DNA from: JAIRNF01 sp031550925
Lineage (GTDB): Bacteria > Bacteroidota > Bacteroidia > Bacteroidales > UBA932
Reading direction: 5' to 3'
DNA length: 17,816 nt
Assembly (NCBI GenBank): GCA_031550925.1
Contig: JAVBOE010000076.1
Span: 1-17,816, forward strand
Shown here: positions 6,839 to 15,684 of the stretch, piece by piece
Layout of the letters: each line of letters opens with the position of its first letter
Numbering within the stretch: the first letter of the stretch is position 1
Position numbers and translations under genes: made by a program
The notes under the pieces: model-generated
The model's database searches: none
Told to the model about the DNA's origin: nothing
The model's input: the letters and a program-made list of their open reading frames with translations, nothing else

Positions 6839-6846
6839 CAAATGTA
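6839..6846 (-). promoter_or_regulatory. -7 promoter element of thiL
   Basis: On the minus strand TACATTTG is a perfect TAnnTTTG element ending 18 bases before the ATG at 6820, predicting a leader of about 14 bases. I do not see a clear TTG at the -33 distance. Confidence 0.55.
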
Positions 6847-6884
6847 AGCACTAATTTACAGATTAAGAATAATTAAAGTGCCAT

Positions 6885-6918
6885 TTGCTTTTTCTTTCGA
6901 GCTAAGTTTTTAATTTTG
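6885..6918 (+). promoter_or_regulatory. Predicted promoter of mfd
   Basis: TTG at 6885-6887 and TAATTTTG at 6911-6918 (perfect TAnnTTTG), 23 bases apart, which is at the long end of the usual spacing. Transcription would begin near 6923, about 22 bases before the TTG start of mfd. Confidence 0.55.
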
Positions 6919-6944
6919 TACCTCATTTTCCAACTCTGTATTTT

Positions 6945-9900
6945 TTGAAAACGATAACCGAACGGTTTGCCTCGCAAGAAGGCTGTATAGAGCTGATAAG
7001 TAAGCTATCTGCTACCAACTACTCATCCATTTCAGCAAAAGGACTGGTAGGGTCGTCGCGCAGCCTGCTTGCTGCTGCTTATCTTGAAAAGATAGGTGGT
7101 ACGAATATTTTTATCTTAGATGATAAAGAGGAGGCAGCCTATTTCTACGATGACTTATACAATCTGACAGGCTCTGATAACGTTCTGTTTTTTCCATCTT
7201 CTTATAAGCGCAGCATACAGTATGAGCAGCAGGATGCTTCGGGAATTGTTCAGCGCACTGCCGTTCTCAGCCTACTGGAGAAAGGGAATGCCGGAAAATT
7301 CAGGGCTATTGTAAGCTATCCCGATGCTTTGGCAGAAAAAGTTGTATCTAAAGAAACCGTTGGAAAGAATACGCTTAAGATAAAGAAGGGTGAGAAGCTG
7401 AGCATTGATTTTGTCCGTGAGGTGATGATAACCTATGGTTTCGAGCGAACTGATTTTGTCTATGAACCCGGACAGTACTCAATTAGAGGTAGTATTGTCG
7501 ATATCTTTTCGTTCTCGACCAACAAGCCTTATCGTATAGACTTTTTTGGAAATGACGTGGACTCCATACGTACATTTGACCTTGCTTCACAGCTTTCCAT
7601 CAATCAGCTGGATAGCATTGATATCGTATCAGATCTGCATAAGAGCGAAGCCAGCCATACTTTTTTCGACCTTCTTGAAAAAAACGCTAAGGTATGGTTT
7701 GGCAGCTACGATATTTTCCAGCAATCGGTAGAAAAGACCATAGAATGCGTTGAAGGTAATGCCAGTCGCAGCACTTTAGTGAATGATGCCGCTTTCTTTG
7801 GACTCAACAAGCGGTTCTCGAACGTGATGTTCTCGCAACCTACTTTCGAAGAAGCAACAGCTACTATAGAATTTTCTACTGCCCCCCAGCCCTCATTTAA
7901 TAAAAACTTTGATCTGCTGGTTGCTAATATCCGCGAGAATAAAGAAAACTTATACACTACCATAATTCTTGCTGACAGCTCTAAACAACACGAGCGGCTT
8001 AGTCAGATATTCAGCTCTATTGCACCTAACGAGGTACTATTTGAACCTAATAATGTCGCGCTTCACGAAGGATTTATTGATCATAGCCTAAGGCTCTGTT
8101 TCTATACTGACCATCAGATATTTCAACGTTATCAACGCTTTAAACTCAGAAAGACGCTTGATAAAAGCGAGGCTCTTACCATACAAGAGCTGAACAGCCT
8201 GCAACCCGGCGATTATGTAGTACACATCGATCATGGTGTGGGGGTATTTGGCGGATTGGTAAGGACAGAAGTTAACGGTACCGTACAAGAAGTAATTAAG
8301 CTGATATATCGCGATAATGATGTGCTGTTTGTTAACATACAAGGCTTACACCGCATATCCCGCTTTAAGAGCAAAGACGGTGCTCCGCCAAAAATATATA
8401 AGCTGGGAACGGGCGCTTGGCAAAAGCTGAAGCAAACAACAAAGAAGAAAGTAAAAGATATTGCCCGCGAGCTGATTGCCTTATACGCTAAACGTAAGGT
8501 TACAGAAGGCTTTGCTTTCAGTCCCGATTCTTTTCTTCAGTATGAGCTGGAGGCATCTTTTATTTACGAAGATACACCCGACCAAGAGAAGGCAACTAAG
8601 GCTATTAAAGAAGACATGGAGTCACCAAACCCAATGGACAGGCTTGTTTGCGGCGATGTAGGTTTCGGTAAAACAGAAGTTGCTATTCGTGCTGCATTTA
8701 AAGCCGCAACCGATAATAAGCAAGTCGCAATACTTGTACCTACTACCATACTTGCGTTACAGCATCACAGAACGTTTAGTGAGAGATTAAAAGATTTTCC
8801 GGTAAAAATAGATTTTATCAGCCGATTAAAATCTGCCAAGGAAATTAAGAATACGCTGAAAGAGGCTGAAGACGGAATCGCAAATATCATAATCGGCACG
8901 CACCGTTTGCTTAGTAAAGACGTTAAGTTTAAAGATCTTGGATTGCTTATTGTGGACGAAGAGCAAAAATTCGGCGTTAGCTCTAAAGAAAAATTACGTC
9001 AGCTGAAGCTAAACATTGATACCTTAACGCTAACGGCAACGCCTATTCCACGTACGTTGCAATTCTCGCTGCTGGGGGCAAGAGATTTATCAATTATAAA
9101 TACTCCGCCACCTAATCGACAGCCCATACATACTGAGGTACACACGTTTAATGAGGAAATTATAAAAGAAGCTATCAACTACGAAGTAGGCAGAGGTGGA
9201 CAAATATTTTTTATTCACAATAGAATACACGATATCAAAGAGGTTGAGGATATCATCCGCCGTATTTGTCCGGGTGTAAGAACGGCAATCGGTCACGGTC
9301 AAATGCATGCTGAGGAGTTGGAAGAAGTCATCTTAGATTTTATGAACGGAGATACCGATGTGTTGTTATCTACAACCATTGTAGAATCTGGGCTTGATAT
9401 ACCTAATGCGAATACTATAATTGTAAATGCTGCACAAAATTTCGGGTTGAGTGATCTGCACCAGCTACGTGGCCGTGTAGGACGATCTAACAAACGGGCA
9501 TACTGCTACCTGTTAGCCCCTCCCCCATTGGCATTATCAGATGATGCCAGAAAAAGGCTGCGTGCTATTGAGGAATTTTCTGATTTAGGCAGCGGGTTCA
9601 ATATCGCCATGCAAGACTTAGATATTCGTGGTGCCGGAAACTTGCTGGGTGGCGAGCAGAGCGGATTTATTTCGGATATCGGCTTTGAAACCTATCAGCG
9701 GATTCTGAATGAAGCGTTACAAGAATTGCAGGAAGAGACCATGCTCAATGAGGTTAGCGGTAAACCAAACGAAGCGCAAGCCGAACTTGCCATCGAAGAA
9801 AAGAGAGGTGCATTTGTAACAGACTGCTATATTGAAACTGACTTTGAAGCACTCTTCCCCGATTCGTACGTTCATAACACTGCCGAAAAGATACGCTTGT

Positions 9901-10310
9901 ACAAAGAGCTGGACGGTATGACCAACGAGGATGAGCTGCAAAAATTCAGAGCAAAACTGGTGGATAGGTTTGGTAATCCGCCAACAGAAGCCGAAGAACT
10001 GTTTAATATCGTTCGCATTCGTCAGCGAGCTATGTTATTAGGTTTTGAACGCATTGTGATGAAGAATAAGCTGATGATATCCTACTTTGTTTCAAACCAG
10101 CTGTCGCCATACTATCGCACCAAGCTGTTTTCTACTGTTTTGCAGTACATACAATCGCGACCCCATCTTTTCAAAGTAAAAGAAACAAACGGTAAGCTGT
10201 CGCTTACAACACAAAATGTTACATCGGTTGCGCAAGCCATAAGTCTTTTTGACGGAATGCTGGAGGCCATCAATAAAAAGCCCGATAGCGACCGGTATAA
10301 CCACAGCTAA
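6945..10310 (+). CDS. mfd: Transcription-repair coupling factor Mfd
   Basis: 1121 aa, normal family length. Mfd recognises RNA polymerase stalled at DNA lesions, displaces it by ATP-driven translocation and recruits UvrA. Domains in order: UvrB-like N-terminal module (about 15-330, including FVYEPGQYSIRGSIVDIFSF), RNA-polymerase-interacting CarD-like domain (about 415-510, LQPGDYVVHIDHGVGVFGG), RecG-like translocase with Walker A GDVGFGKT (570-577), DEEQ box (671-674), TATPIPRT, STTIVESGLDIP and motif VI QLRGRVGRS (840-848), the MQDLDIRGAGNLLGGEQSG element, and the C-terminal TRCF domain (about 960-1090) that masks UvrA binding. The start codon is TTG: no in-frame ATG or GTG is available between the promoter and the conserved N-terminus. 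It is divergent from thiL. Intact. Confidence 0.97.
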   Translation: MKTITERFASQEGCIELISKLSATNYSSISAKGLVGSSRSLLAAAYLEKIGGTNIFILDDKEEAAYFYDDLYNLTGSDNVLFFPSSYKRSIQYEQQDASGIVQRTAVLSLLEKGNAGKFRAIVSYPDALAEKVVSKETVGKNTLKIKKGEKLSIDFVREVMITYGFERTDFVYEPGQYSIRGSIVDIFSFSTNKPYRIDFFGNDVDSIRTFDLASQLSINQLDSIDIVSDLHKSEASHTFFDLLEKNAKVWFGSYDIFQQSVEKTIECVEGNASRSTLVNDAAFFGLNKRFSNVMFSQPTFEEATATIEFSTAPQPSFNKNFDLLVANIRENKENLYTTIILADSSKQHERLSQIFSSIAPNEVLFEPNNVALHEGFIDHSLRLCFYTDHQIFQRYQRFKLRKTLDKSEALTIQELNSLQPGDYVVHIDHGVGVFGGLVRTEVNGTVQEVIKLIYRDNDVLFVNIQGLHRISRFKSKDGAPPKIYKLGTGAWQKLKQTTKKKVKDIARELIALYAKRKVTEGFAFSPDSFLQYELEASFIYEDTPDQEKATKAIKEDMESPNPMDRLVCGDVGFGKTEVAIRAAFKAATDNKQVAILVPTTILALQHHRTFSERLKDFPVKIDFISRLKSAKEIKNTLKEAEDGIANIIIGTHRLLSKDVKFKDLGLLIVDEEQKFGVSSKEKLRQLKLNIDTLTLTATPIPRTLQFSLLGARDLSIINTPPPNRQPIHTEVHTFNEEIIKEAINYEVGRGGQIFFIHNRIHDIKEVEDIIRRICPGVRTAIGHGQMHAEELEEVILDFMNGDTDVLLSTTIVESGLDIPNANTIIVNAAQNFGLSDLHQLRGRVGRSNKRAYCYLLAPPPLALSDDARKRLRAIEEFSDLGSGFNIAMQDLDIRGAGNLLGGEQSGFISDIGFETYQRILNEALQELQEETMLNEVSGKPNEAQAELAIEEKRGAFVTDCYIETDFEALFPDSYVHNTAEKIRLYKELDGMTNEDELQKFRAKLVDRFGNPPTEAEELFNIVRIRQRAMLLGFERIVMKNKLMISYFVSNQLSPYYRTKLFSTVLQYIQSRPHLFKVKETNGKLSLTTQNVTSVAQAISLFDGMLEAINKKPDSDRYNHS

Positions 10311-10374
10311 TCCTAATTTCTAATGTTTTATGTCAAAGAGCCTTAATTGCAACGTTTCTTAACAATCACGAAGC

Positions 10375-10403
10375 TTGTCAGTTTTTAACGATTTTTACTT
10401 TTG
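10375..10403 (+). promoter_or_regulatory. Predicted promoter of the coaX operon
   Basis: TTG at 10375-10377, an 18-base spacer, then a perfect -7 element TACTTTTG (10396-10403). Transcription would start at about 10407-10409, immediately before the ATG at 10410, predicting a nearly leaderless mRNA. This separates the coaX operon from mfd although they share a strand. No terminator is evident in the 10311-10374 gap. Confidence 0.7.
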
Positions 10404-10409
10404 CAAATC

Positions 10410-11135
10410 ATGAATCTAATAGTAGATGTTGGCAATACCAGAATTAAATATTCCGTTTTTAGTAACGGAGAGGAAATGTATGCAACCATATCTACACATG
10501 ACTCTTCTACCCTAGAGGTGGATAATATTCTCGCTGCATATCCCAAAATTCGGCAGGCAATAGTTTCCTCGGTTCGCACCGATACTCAAGAGCTGCTAAG
10601 CTATTTAAGCGCTAGAGTTCCCACTATAGATTTTAATCACAGTACGCCTATCCCCCTCGCTATTAGCTATAAAACGCCGGAGACGCTCGGTTCCGACCGT
10701 ATAGCCGCCGCTGTTGGGGCAAACAACCTTTTTCCCTACCAAGAGCTGCTGGTTATTGATATGGGAACAGCTATCACCATTGACTATGTGAGCGCAGAAG
10801 GAGAATTTTTAGGTGGCAACATAGCGCCTGGAATGTCGTTAAGATTCAACTCTTTGCATCAGCTAACGCATAGGCTTCCGTTAGAGGAACCACAAGACGA
10901 AACCCCAGCATTAGGTAAGACTACAACCGAAGCTATAAGAGGTGGTGTTCAGGAAGGCATAAAGCACGAATTATCAGGATATATACATGATTTTTTAAAC
11001 AAAAATCGCAACGGGAAAGTAATTCTGACCGGTGGCGATGCATTTTTTTTTGCTAAAACCATAAAATACCCCATCTTTGTAGTTTGCAATCTAGCCATGG
11101 TTGGTCTACATACAATACTGGATTATAATGCTTAG
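10410..11135 (+). CDS. coaX: Type III pantothenate kinase
   Basis: 241 aa. CoaX phosphorylates pantothenate, the first committed step of CoA synthesis; unlike type I/II kinases it belongs to the ASKHA fold, needs a monovalent cation and is not feedback-inhibited by CoA. Motifs: phosphate-1 DVGNTRIKYSVF (6-17), LGSDR with the catalytic Asp at 96, DMGTAITIDY (118-127), GGNIAPGMSLR (135-145), TTTEAIRGGVQEG (171-183) and the adenosine-binding LTGGDA (206-211). The start is the ATG at 10410; a TTG nine bases upstream falls in the -7 promoter element and is discounted. Its 3' end overlaps the next gene by 8 bases. It heads an operon otherwise devoted to the cell envelope. Confidence 0.96.
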   Translation: MNLIVDVGNTRIKYSVFSNGEEMYATISTHDSSTLEVDNILAAYPKIRQAIVSSVRTDTQELLSYLSARVPTIDFNHSTPIPLAISYKTPETLGSDRIAAAVGANNLFPYQELLVIDMGTAITIDYVSAEGEFLGGNIAPGMSLRFNSLHQLTHRLPLEEPQDETPALGKTTTEAIRGGVQEGIKHELSGYIHDFLNKNRNGKVILTGGDAFFFAKTIKYPIFVVCNLAMVGLHTILDYNA

Positions 11136-12429
11136 AATAACTAGAACGACTATTTTCATTTCCATCTTTTTACTTTGTGGGCTTAATGCTATAGGACAAG
11201 AAGATAACTCAATTAACACATACTCGCCATATACGTTATATGGCATTGGGGACATAGGCAAGCCGGGGTCTGCAACAACTGCAGGTATGGGGGGCATAAC
11301 ACTGGGTGTTAGAGATCCTCTTTCTATCGACTATTACAATCCGGCATCTCTAAGTGCTCGCGATACGCTTTCTTTTTTATTTGATGTTGGAGCGACTCAA
11401 AAAAACACCTACTCAAAAACATCTACATCAAGTACCAGCGCTAACAACTTCAACTTCGATTTCTTTGCTATGAGCTTTCGAGCTGCAAAAAACGTAGGTC
11501 TTGTAGCAGGAGTTAAAACATACAGCTCTGTGGGGTATGATATAGAAGAGAGAGAAACAAATGCTGAGCTTATATATGTTGTTGGCGATGTTTTATATCA
11601 GCATAAAGGAGAGGGCGGGATTAACAACTTGTTTGCCGGCTTTGGTTGGAAATTCAACAAGAATTTTTCTGTAGGTGCTAATTTCCTATATTATTTTGGA
11701 AGCATTGAGAGATACTATAATATCTTCTTTACAACCAACTCGCAATACTCAAGCTTATACACATACAACAAGCTTCGTATTAGTAAGCCCGGCGTTTCGT
11801 TTGGTGCTCAATATCATAAAGATCTAAAAAATCACTCTAACCTAACTATTGGAGCAACATTCCGCCCCAAGACAAATCTATCGCCTAAAAATGAGGGTTA
11901 TGCCGCATCGTCTTCATTCACAACAGATACTATAAGCTATAATACCGAGCATCTTAGTAACGTTTTTGTTCCAATGGAGTTTGGTGTTGGTCTTACATAT
12001 AATAAATTCAGCAAGTTAACTATTGGTCTCGATTATTTATATGAAAACTGGAAGGATTTTAACATTGCCGGAAGTCCTGATCCGAATAAGCTCACTTTCA
12101 AGACCGATGTTAACCAAACTATCCGTTTAGGAGTTGATTATGTTCCTAACGCATACGAAATTCGTAACTACTTTAAACGCTGGAACTACAGGGCCGGAGC
12201 ATACTTTACAAACTCATATATGATATGTAACGGAGAGCGTATTAAAGATTATGGCATAACTTTTGGAGTAGGTATTCCTATAACCAGAATGGGAACAAGA
12301 TTAAACGGAGCTATTGAGGTTGGTCAAAGAGGTACAACCAGCCAAGGATTAATAAAAGAAACCTACGTAGGATTTAAGATTAGCGCAAGTATTCACGAAC
12401 TATGGTTCGTTAAGTACAAATATAAATAA
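11128..12429 (+). CDS. Outer-membrane beta-barrel protein, FadL/PorV-like
   Basis: 433 aa from the ATG at 11128, which overlaps the coaX stop by 8 bases; an in-frame TTG at 11101 lies inside coaX and would spoil the signal peptide. Signal peptide MLRITRTTIFISIFLLCGLN then AIGQ, cleavage near G23-Q24. The mature start has YSPYTLYGIGDIG (32-44), GMGGITLGVRDP and YYNPASLS, the pattern of FadL-like / PorV-like barrels in Bacteroidetes in which the N-terminus plugs the pore. The rest is alternating amphipathic beta strands ending WFVKYKYK, with a terminal aromatic-rich strand as expected for BAM insertion. The substrate is unknown: lipid or hydrophobic-compound transport or a secretion accessory role are both possible. 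Translation is probably coupled to coaX. Confidence 0.85.
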   Translation: MLRITRTTIFISIFLLCGLNAIGQEDNSINTYSPYTLYGIGDIGKPGSATTAGMGGITLGVRDPLSIDYYNPASLSARDTLSFLFDVGATQKNTYSKTSTSSTSANNFNFDFFAMSFRAAKNVGLVAGVKTYSSVGYDIEERETNAELIYVVGDVLYQHKGEGGINNLFAGFGWKFNKNFSVGANFLYYFGSIERYYNIFFTTNSQYSSLYTYNKLRISKPGVSFGAQYHKDLKNHSNLTIGATFRPKTNLSPKNEGYAASSSFTTDTISYNTEHLSNVFVPMEFGVGLTYNKFSKLTIGLDYLYENWKDFNIAGSPDPNKLTFKTDVNQTIRLGVDYVPNAYEIRNYFKRWNYRAGAYFTNSYMICNGERIKDYGITFGVGIPITRMGTRLNGAIEVGQRGTTSQGLIKETYVGFKISASIHELWFVKYKYK

Positions 12430-12464
12430 ACTAAGTAAGTATAACCTATACAAACCAAACAGCA

Positions 12465-13796
12465 ATGAAAACCTTATCAAAATTACTAACAGGGCTAATA
12501 GTAATTGTAGGCGTCAACAGTAGTGCGCTAGCCCAACAAGCCAACTATGGCAGCGATCCTGATGAATGTAGAAAGCAGCTTAGCTACTTAAAATTTGGAG
12601 TAGAAGGCGGAGATATGGATGCCGGCCTAACTGCATGGAGAAAAATTATTGAAATATGTCCTCAGTCATCTCCTAATGTTTATGGATCATGGGGTACATC
12701 GGCATTGGAGTATAAAGTAGAAAACGCAAAATCTGCTGATGAGAAATCTAAATATGTTGATACCTTAATGATGAACTATGATTACAGGTTGCAATATTTC
12801 CCCCAACGCTTCAAAGCCGACGACGTTGCCATGCGTAAGGCTGTTGCTATGATGAACTATGCTCCTGAAAGATATGAGCAGATTATTGCTCTGATTGACA
12901 AATATCTTGAAGTTGCAAAAGATCAAGCAGATGTAAGTATGGTTCCTCAATTGTTTCAGCAAACTAAGCTGATGTTTGAGAAGAAGATGAAAACTACAGA
13001 GCATGTAATGGATGCTTACGATAAAGCAATGGCTATTATTGACGCTAAGCTGGAGAAAAAACCAAACGACGAAGCTTTGCTTAGAGCAAAAGGTGAAGTT
13101 GAAGGACTTTTCATTACCATCCCCGAGCTTTCGTCATGCGAAAACCTTATTGCTATTTACGAACCAAGATTTAAGGCAAATCCTACAGATAAAGATCTTT
13201 TAGAAAAGATTGTTTATACATTAGAGTCTCGTAAATGTCAAGAAAGCCAGCTATTCAGCGATGCTGCAGAAGCTCTATACAAGGTGGACCCTAACGTAAA
13301 ATCGGCAATAGCTCTTGTTACGCTCTTTATTCTAAAGGGTGACTATAATAAGGCTATTGAGTATATCAATAATACCATTAGCATTACACCTGATAATGTA
13401 GAAAAATCGAAGCTGGAAATGCAGCTGGCAACTATCTATCTTAACCAAATGAACAACCCATCACAGGCAATAAAATACGCTAGATCTGCACTTAGCAACG
13501 ACCCTACTAACGCTAACGCTCAGCTGATTATTGCTTCTGTTTACGCAAGAATGGCTGCTACTGCTAGCTGTGGCGAGTTTGATAGTAAAGCAGTATTCTG
13601 GGTAGTTGTAGATAACTTTAATAAAGCAAAACAGCTTGACCCATCAATTGCAAGCGACGTTAACAAATCTATTAACCAGTTTAGCCAGTATTTCCCAAGT
13701 AAAGAAGATATCTTTATGAACGGATTAAGCGAAGGAGGTTCTTATACAGTTAACTGCGGTGGCGTAAGCGGAACAACCATTATTAGAGGAAGATAG
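12465..13796 (+). CDS. Periplasmic tetratricopeptide-repeat protein
   Basis: 443 aa with a signal peptide (MKTLSKLLTGLIVIVGVNSS then ALA, cleavage A23-Q24) and no lipobox Cys. Helical repeats fill the mature chain; the clearest TPRs are near 55-65 and 280-350 (GDYNKAIEYINNTISITPDN, NPSQAIKYARSALSNDPTNA) and near 375-395 (NFNKAKQLDPS). The N-terminus has a Cys pair around DECRKQL and IIEICPQ that could form a disulfide in the periplasm. The C-terminal tail (SYTVNCGGVSGTTIIRGR) is not TPR-like. It sits between the barrel protein and lptC with gaps of 35 and 3 bases, so a scaffold role in outer-membrane or LPS assembly is plausible; the exact partner is unknown. Confidence 0.87.
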   Translation: MKTLSKLLTGLIVIVGVNSSALAQQANYGSDPDECRKQLSYLKFGVEGGDMDAGLTAWRKIIEICPQSSPNVYGSWGTSALEYKVENAKSADEKSKYVDTLMMNYDYRLQYFPQRFKADDVAMRKAVAMMNYAPERYEQIIALIDKYLEVAKDQADVSMVPQLFQQTKLMFEKKMKTTEHVMDAYDKAMAIIDAKLEKKPNDEALLRAKGEVEGLFITIPELSSCENLIAIYEPRFKANPTDKDLLEKIVYTLESRKCQESQLFSDAAEALYKVDPNVKSAIALVTLFILKGDYNKAIEYINNTISITPDNVEKSKLEMQLATIYLNQMNNPSQAIKYARSALSNDPTNANAQLIIASVYARMAATASCGEFDSKAVFWVVVDNFNKAKQLDPSIASDVNKSINQFSQYFPSKEDIFMNGLSEGGSYTVNCGGVSGTTIIRGR

Positions 13797-13799
13797 TAC

Positions 13800-14411
13800 G
13801 TGAATAGAGTACAAAAAATCATACAAGGTAAAACTTTGGTAGCGCTTATTATTATGGGCGCTACCATGCTTTTGTCTTGTGGTGATAATATCCCCCGCAT
13901 AGATAATATAACCGAAATGCCCGCCGAGGAAACAGATACCTTACGCATAACCTACTCCTCTAACGGAAAATTCAGATACCTCATTACAACCCCCAAAGTT
14001 TTAAGCTATAAAGAAGCAGTAGAACCCTACGATGAATTCCCTCGAGGTGGCTATGTTGAAATGTTTAATGACTCATTACAGCTAGAAACAACTATATTTG
14101 CAAAATACGCCATTCATCACATGCAACCCGATGAAATATGGATGGCTACCGATAGCGTCGTTGTTCATAACCTGATTAAAGGGCAATCTCTTTACACAGA
14201 TACGTTATACTGGGACATTAAAAAGCATGAAATATATACCAATAGCTACGTAAAAGTAGTAACACCGGATATGGTAATGCCGGGAGAACACGGCATGCGG
14301 TCGGATGAACAATTTAGAGATTACGAATTTCGAACAGTTCGTAACAGCGAGCTGTTCTATGATAATGATAAGTTCAAAAGTAAAGATACAACCTCAACCC
14401 GTCAAGAGTAA
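13800..14411 (+). CDS. lptC: LPS export protein LptC (lipoprotein form)
   Basis: 203 aa. LptC is the bitopic periplasmic part of the Lpt bridge that passes LPS from LptB2FG to LptA. Here a signal peptide ends in LLSC, so Cys27 is probably lipidated, as is common in Bacteroidetes LptC. The mature part has the YSSNGKFRYLITTPKV strand pair, EFPRGGYVEMFND (the family's P-x-G-x-x-x-F-D-like strand), IWMATDSVVVHNL and LYWDIKKHEIYTN repeats of the beta-jellyroll. The start is GTG at 13800, three bases after the TPR gene; the nearest ATG (13854) would remove the charged N-region of the signal peptide. Assignment rests on strand pattern plus context and is good though the family is weakly conserved. 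Confidence 0.86.
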   Translation: MNRVQKIIQGKTLVALIIMGATMLLSCGDNIPRIDNITEMPAEETDTLRITYSSNGKFRYLITTPKVLSYKEAVEPYDEFPRGGYVEMFNDSLQLETTIFAKYAIHHMQPDEIWMATDSVVVHNLIKGQSLYTDTLYWDIKKHEIYTNSYVKVVTPDMVMPGEHGMRSDEQFRDYEFRTVRNSELFYDNDKFKSKDTTSTRQE

Positions 14412-14427
14412 TATCATTTATTTATAA

Positions 14428-15684
14428 ATGGAAGCAATGCTAATCATAGCAATCTGTTCGTTTATTTTATTTGCCTTTTTCTCGGCAACAGAAGAAGCAT
14501 TGATATCCTCTAATAAGCTTAGGCTGGAGCTGGAAAAAAGACAAAGTAAACCCTCGCTCTACATAGTAAAGCTGTTTGCCAAAAATCCTACCCAGCTTAT
14601 AACAACCACTATGACAGGAAGCATCCTGTCTTTAACGTTTTTTGCCATAGCTATTGCCTCTTACGTTTATCCGTTTATTCAGCAAATAATTGGCAGCTAT
14701 ATTATAGCCAACCTAGTAGTAACAAGTCTTATTATTACCCTTTTTGTATTTATTCTGGGAGATACGCTTCCTAAAGCAGGTAGCAGGATTAAGCCAAATA
14801 GTTTTCTTCATTTCTTTTCAATTCCCATTACCTTTTTTTACATCATACTATATCCCATTGCTAAACCCTTAAGCTGGCTAAGTGCAACCAGCTATAGAGC
14901 AAAAAGAAAAAAATACGGACATGAGGGGCAAAATCCGCTCGAAAAACGAGACCTGTTACGATTAGCCGATGAAGTAGATAAAAAAGACAGCGAAGAACAC
15001 CAACAAGAGATAGAGCTATTCAGAAACGCGCTTGATTTCTCCGAAGTACGCGTTGGCGATTGCATGACACCCCGTACCGAAATTGAAGCAGTCGATATAA
15101 ATGATAATGATTTTGAGGAGCTAAAACAGCTGTTTATTTCCTCAGGTCTTTCGCGCCTCATTATTTACGATGATTCTATCGATAACGTTATTGGCTACAT
15201 ACACTCGAAAGACTTATTTGAAAAAGGCAAAACAATTCGGCAAATGGTTCGCCCTCTTCACTTTGTTCCGGAAAATATGTACGCTCAGAAGCTGCTTACA
15301 CAGTTTATCAAGGAGCAAAAGGCCATTGCCATTGTTGTAGATGAATTTGGAGGAACAATGGGGTTAGTAACAATAGAAGACATTCTTGAAGAAATTATTG
15401 GCGATATTGATGACGAACATGATTCGGACGAATTGATAGAAAAGCAGCTCTCAAAGAATCACTATATACTATCGGGAAGGCTGGAAGTAGATGATCTAAA
15501 TAAATCGTATGGTCTGGATATTCCGGAGTCTGACGATTACGAAACCATTGCCGGCTACATTATCTATAAAAACGAACAGCTACCTAAGCCAAAAGAAACT
15601 CTGACCATTGATAAGTTTACCATCCGCATTCTCCAAATGTCGAGCAACCGTATTGATTTAATTGATTTGACTGTAAACGATTAG
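14428..15684 (+). CDS. CNNM (DUF21) / CBS / CorC-HlyC domain membrane protein
   Basis: 418 aa. Order: CNNM/DUF21 transmembrane domain (about 1-150, with FSATEEALISSNKLRLE at 18-34 and GDTLPKAGSRIKP at 111-123), acidic helical linker, CBS pair (about 212-325, from CMTPRTEIEAVD to VDEFGGTMGLVTIEDILEEI), and a CorC_HlyC domain (about 343-415). Members are often annotated hemolysin or GldE; the better-supported role for CNNM/CorC proteins is Mg2+ efflux or transport, with CBS domains binding adenine nucleotides. Start is the ATG at 14428; a second ATG at 14437 is possible. It follows lptC by 16 bases and ends the operon, its stop sharing bases with that of the convergent yitT-family gene. Confidence 0.93.
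   Translation: MEAMLIIAICSFILFAFFSATEEALISSNKLRLELEKRQSKPSLYIVKLFAKNPTQLITTTMTGSILSLTFFAIAIASYVYPFIQQIIGSYIIANLVVTSLIITLFVFILGDTLPKAGSRIKPNSFLHFFSIPITFFYIILYPIAKPLSWLSATSYRAKRKKYGHEGQNPLEKRDLLRLADEVDKKDSEEHQQEIELFRNALDFSEVRVGDCMTPRTEIEAVDINDNDFEELKQLFISSGLSRLIIYDDSIDNVIGYIHSKDLFEKGKTIRQMVRPLHFVPENMYAQKLLTQFIKEQKAIAIVVDEFGGTMGLVTIEDILEEIIGDIDDEHDSDELIEKQLSKNHYILSGRLEVDDLNKSYGLDIPESDDYETIAGYIIYKNEQLPKPKETLTIDKFTIRILQMSSNRIDLIDLTVND

Noticed and set aside
6821..6841. TTG start of thiL at 6841
   Set aside because: The TTG is part of the TACATTTG promoter element; the ATG at 6820 fits the family N-terminus.
10401..10409. TTG start of coaX at 10401
   Set aside because: It is part of the -7 element TACTTTTG; the ATG at 10410 places the DVGNT motif at the usual position.
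14428..15684. Hemolysin toxin
   Set aside because: The hemolysin label is a legacy name; the CNNM-CBS-CorC layout fits a magnesium transport or efflux role better.
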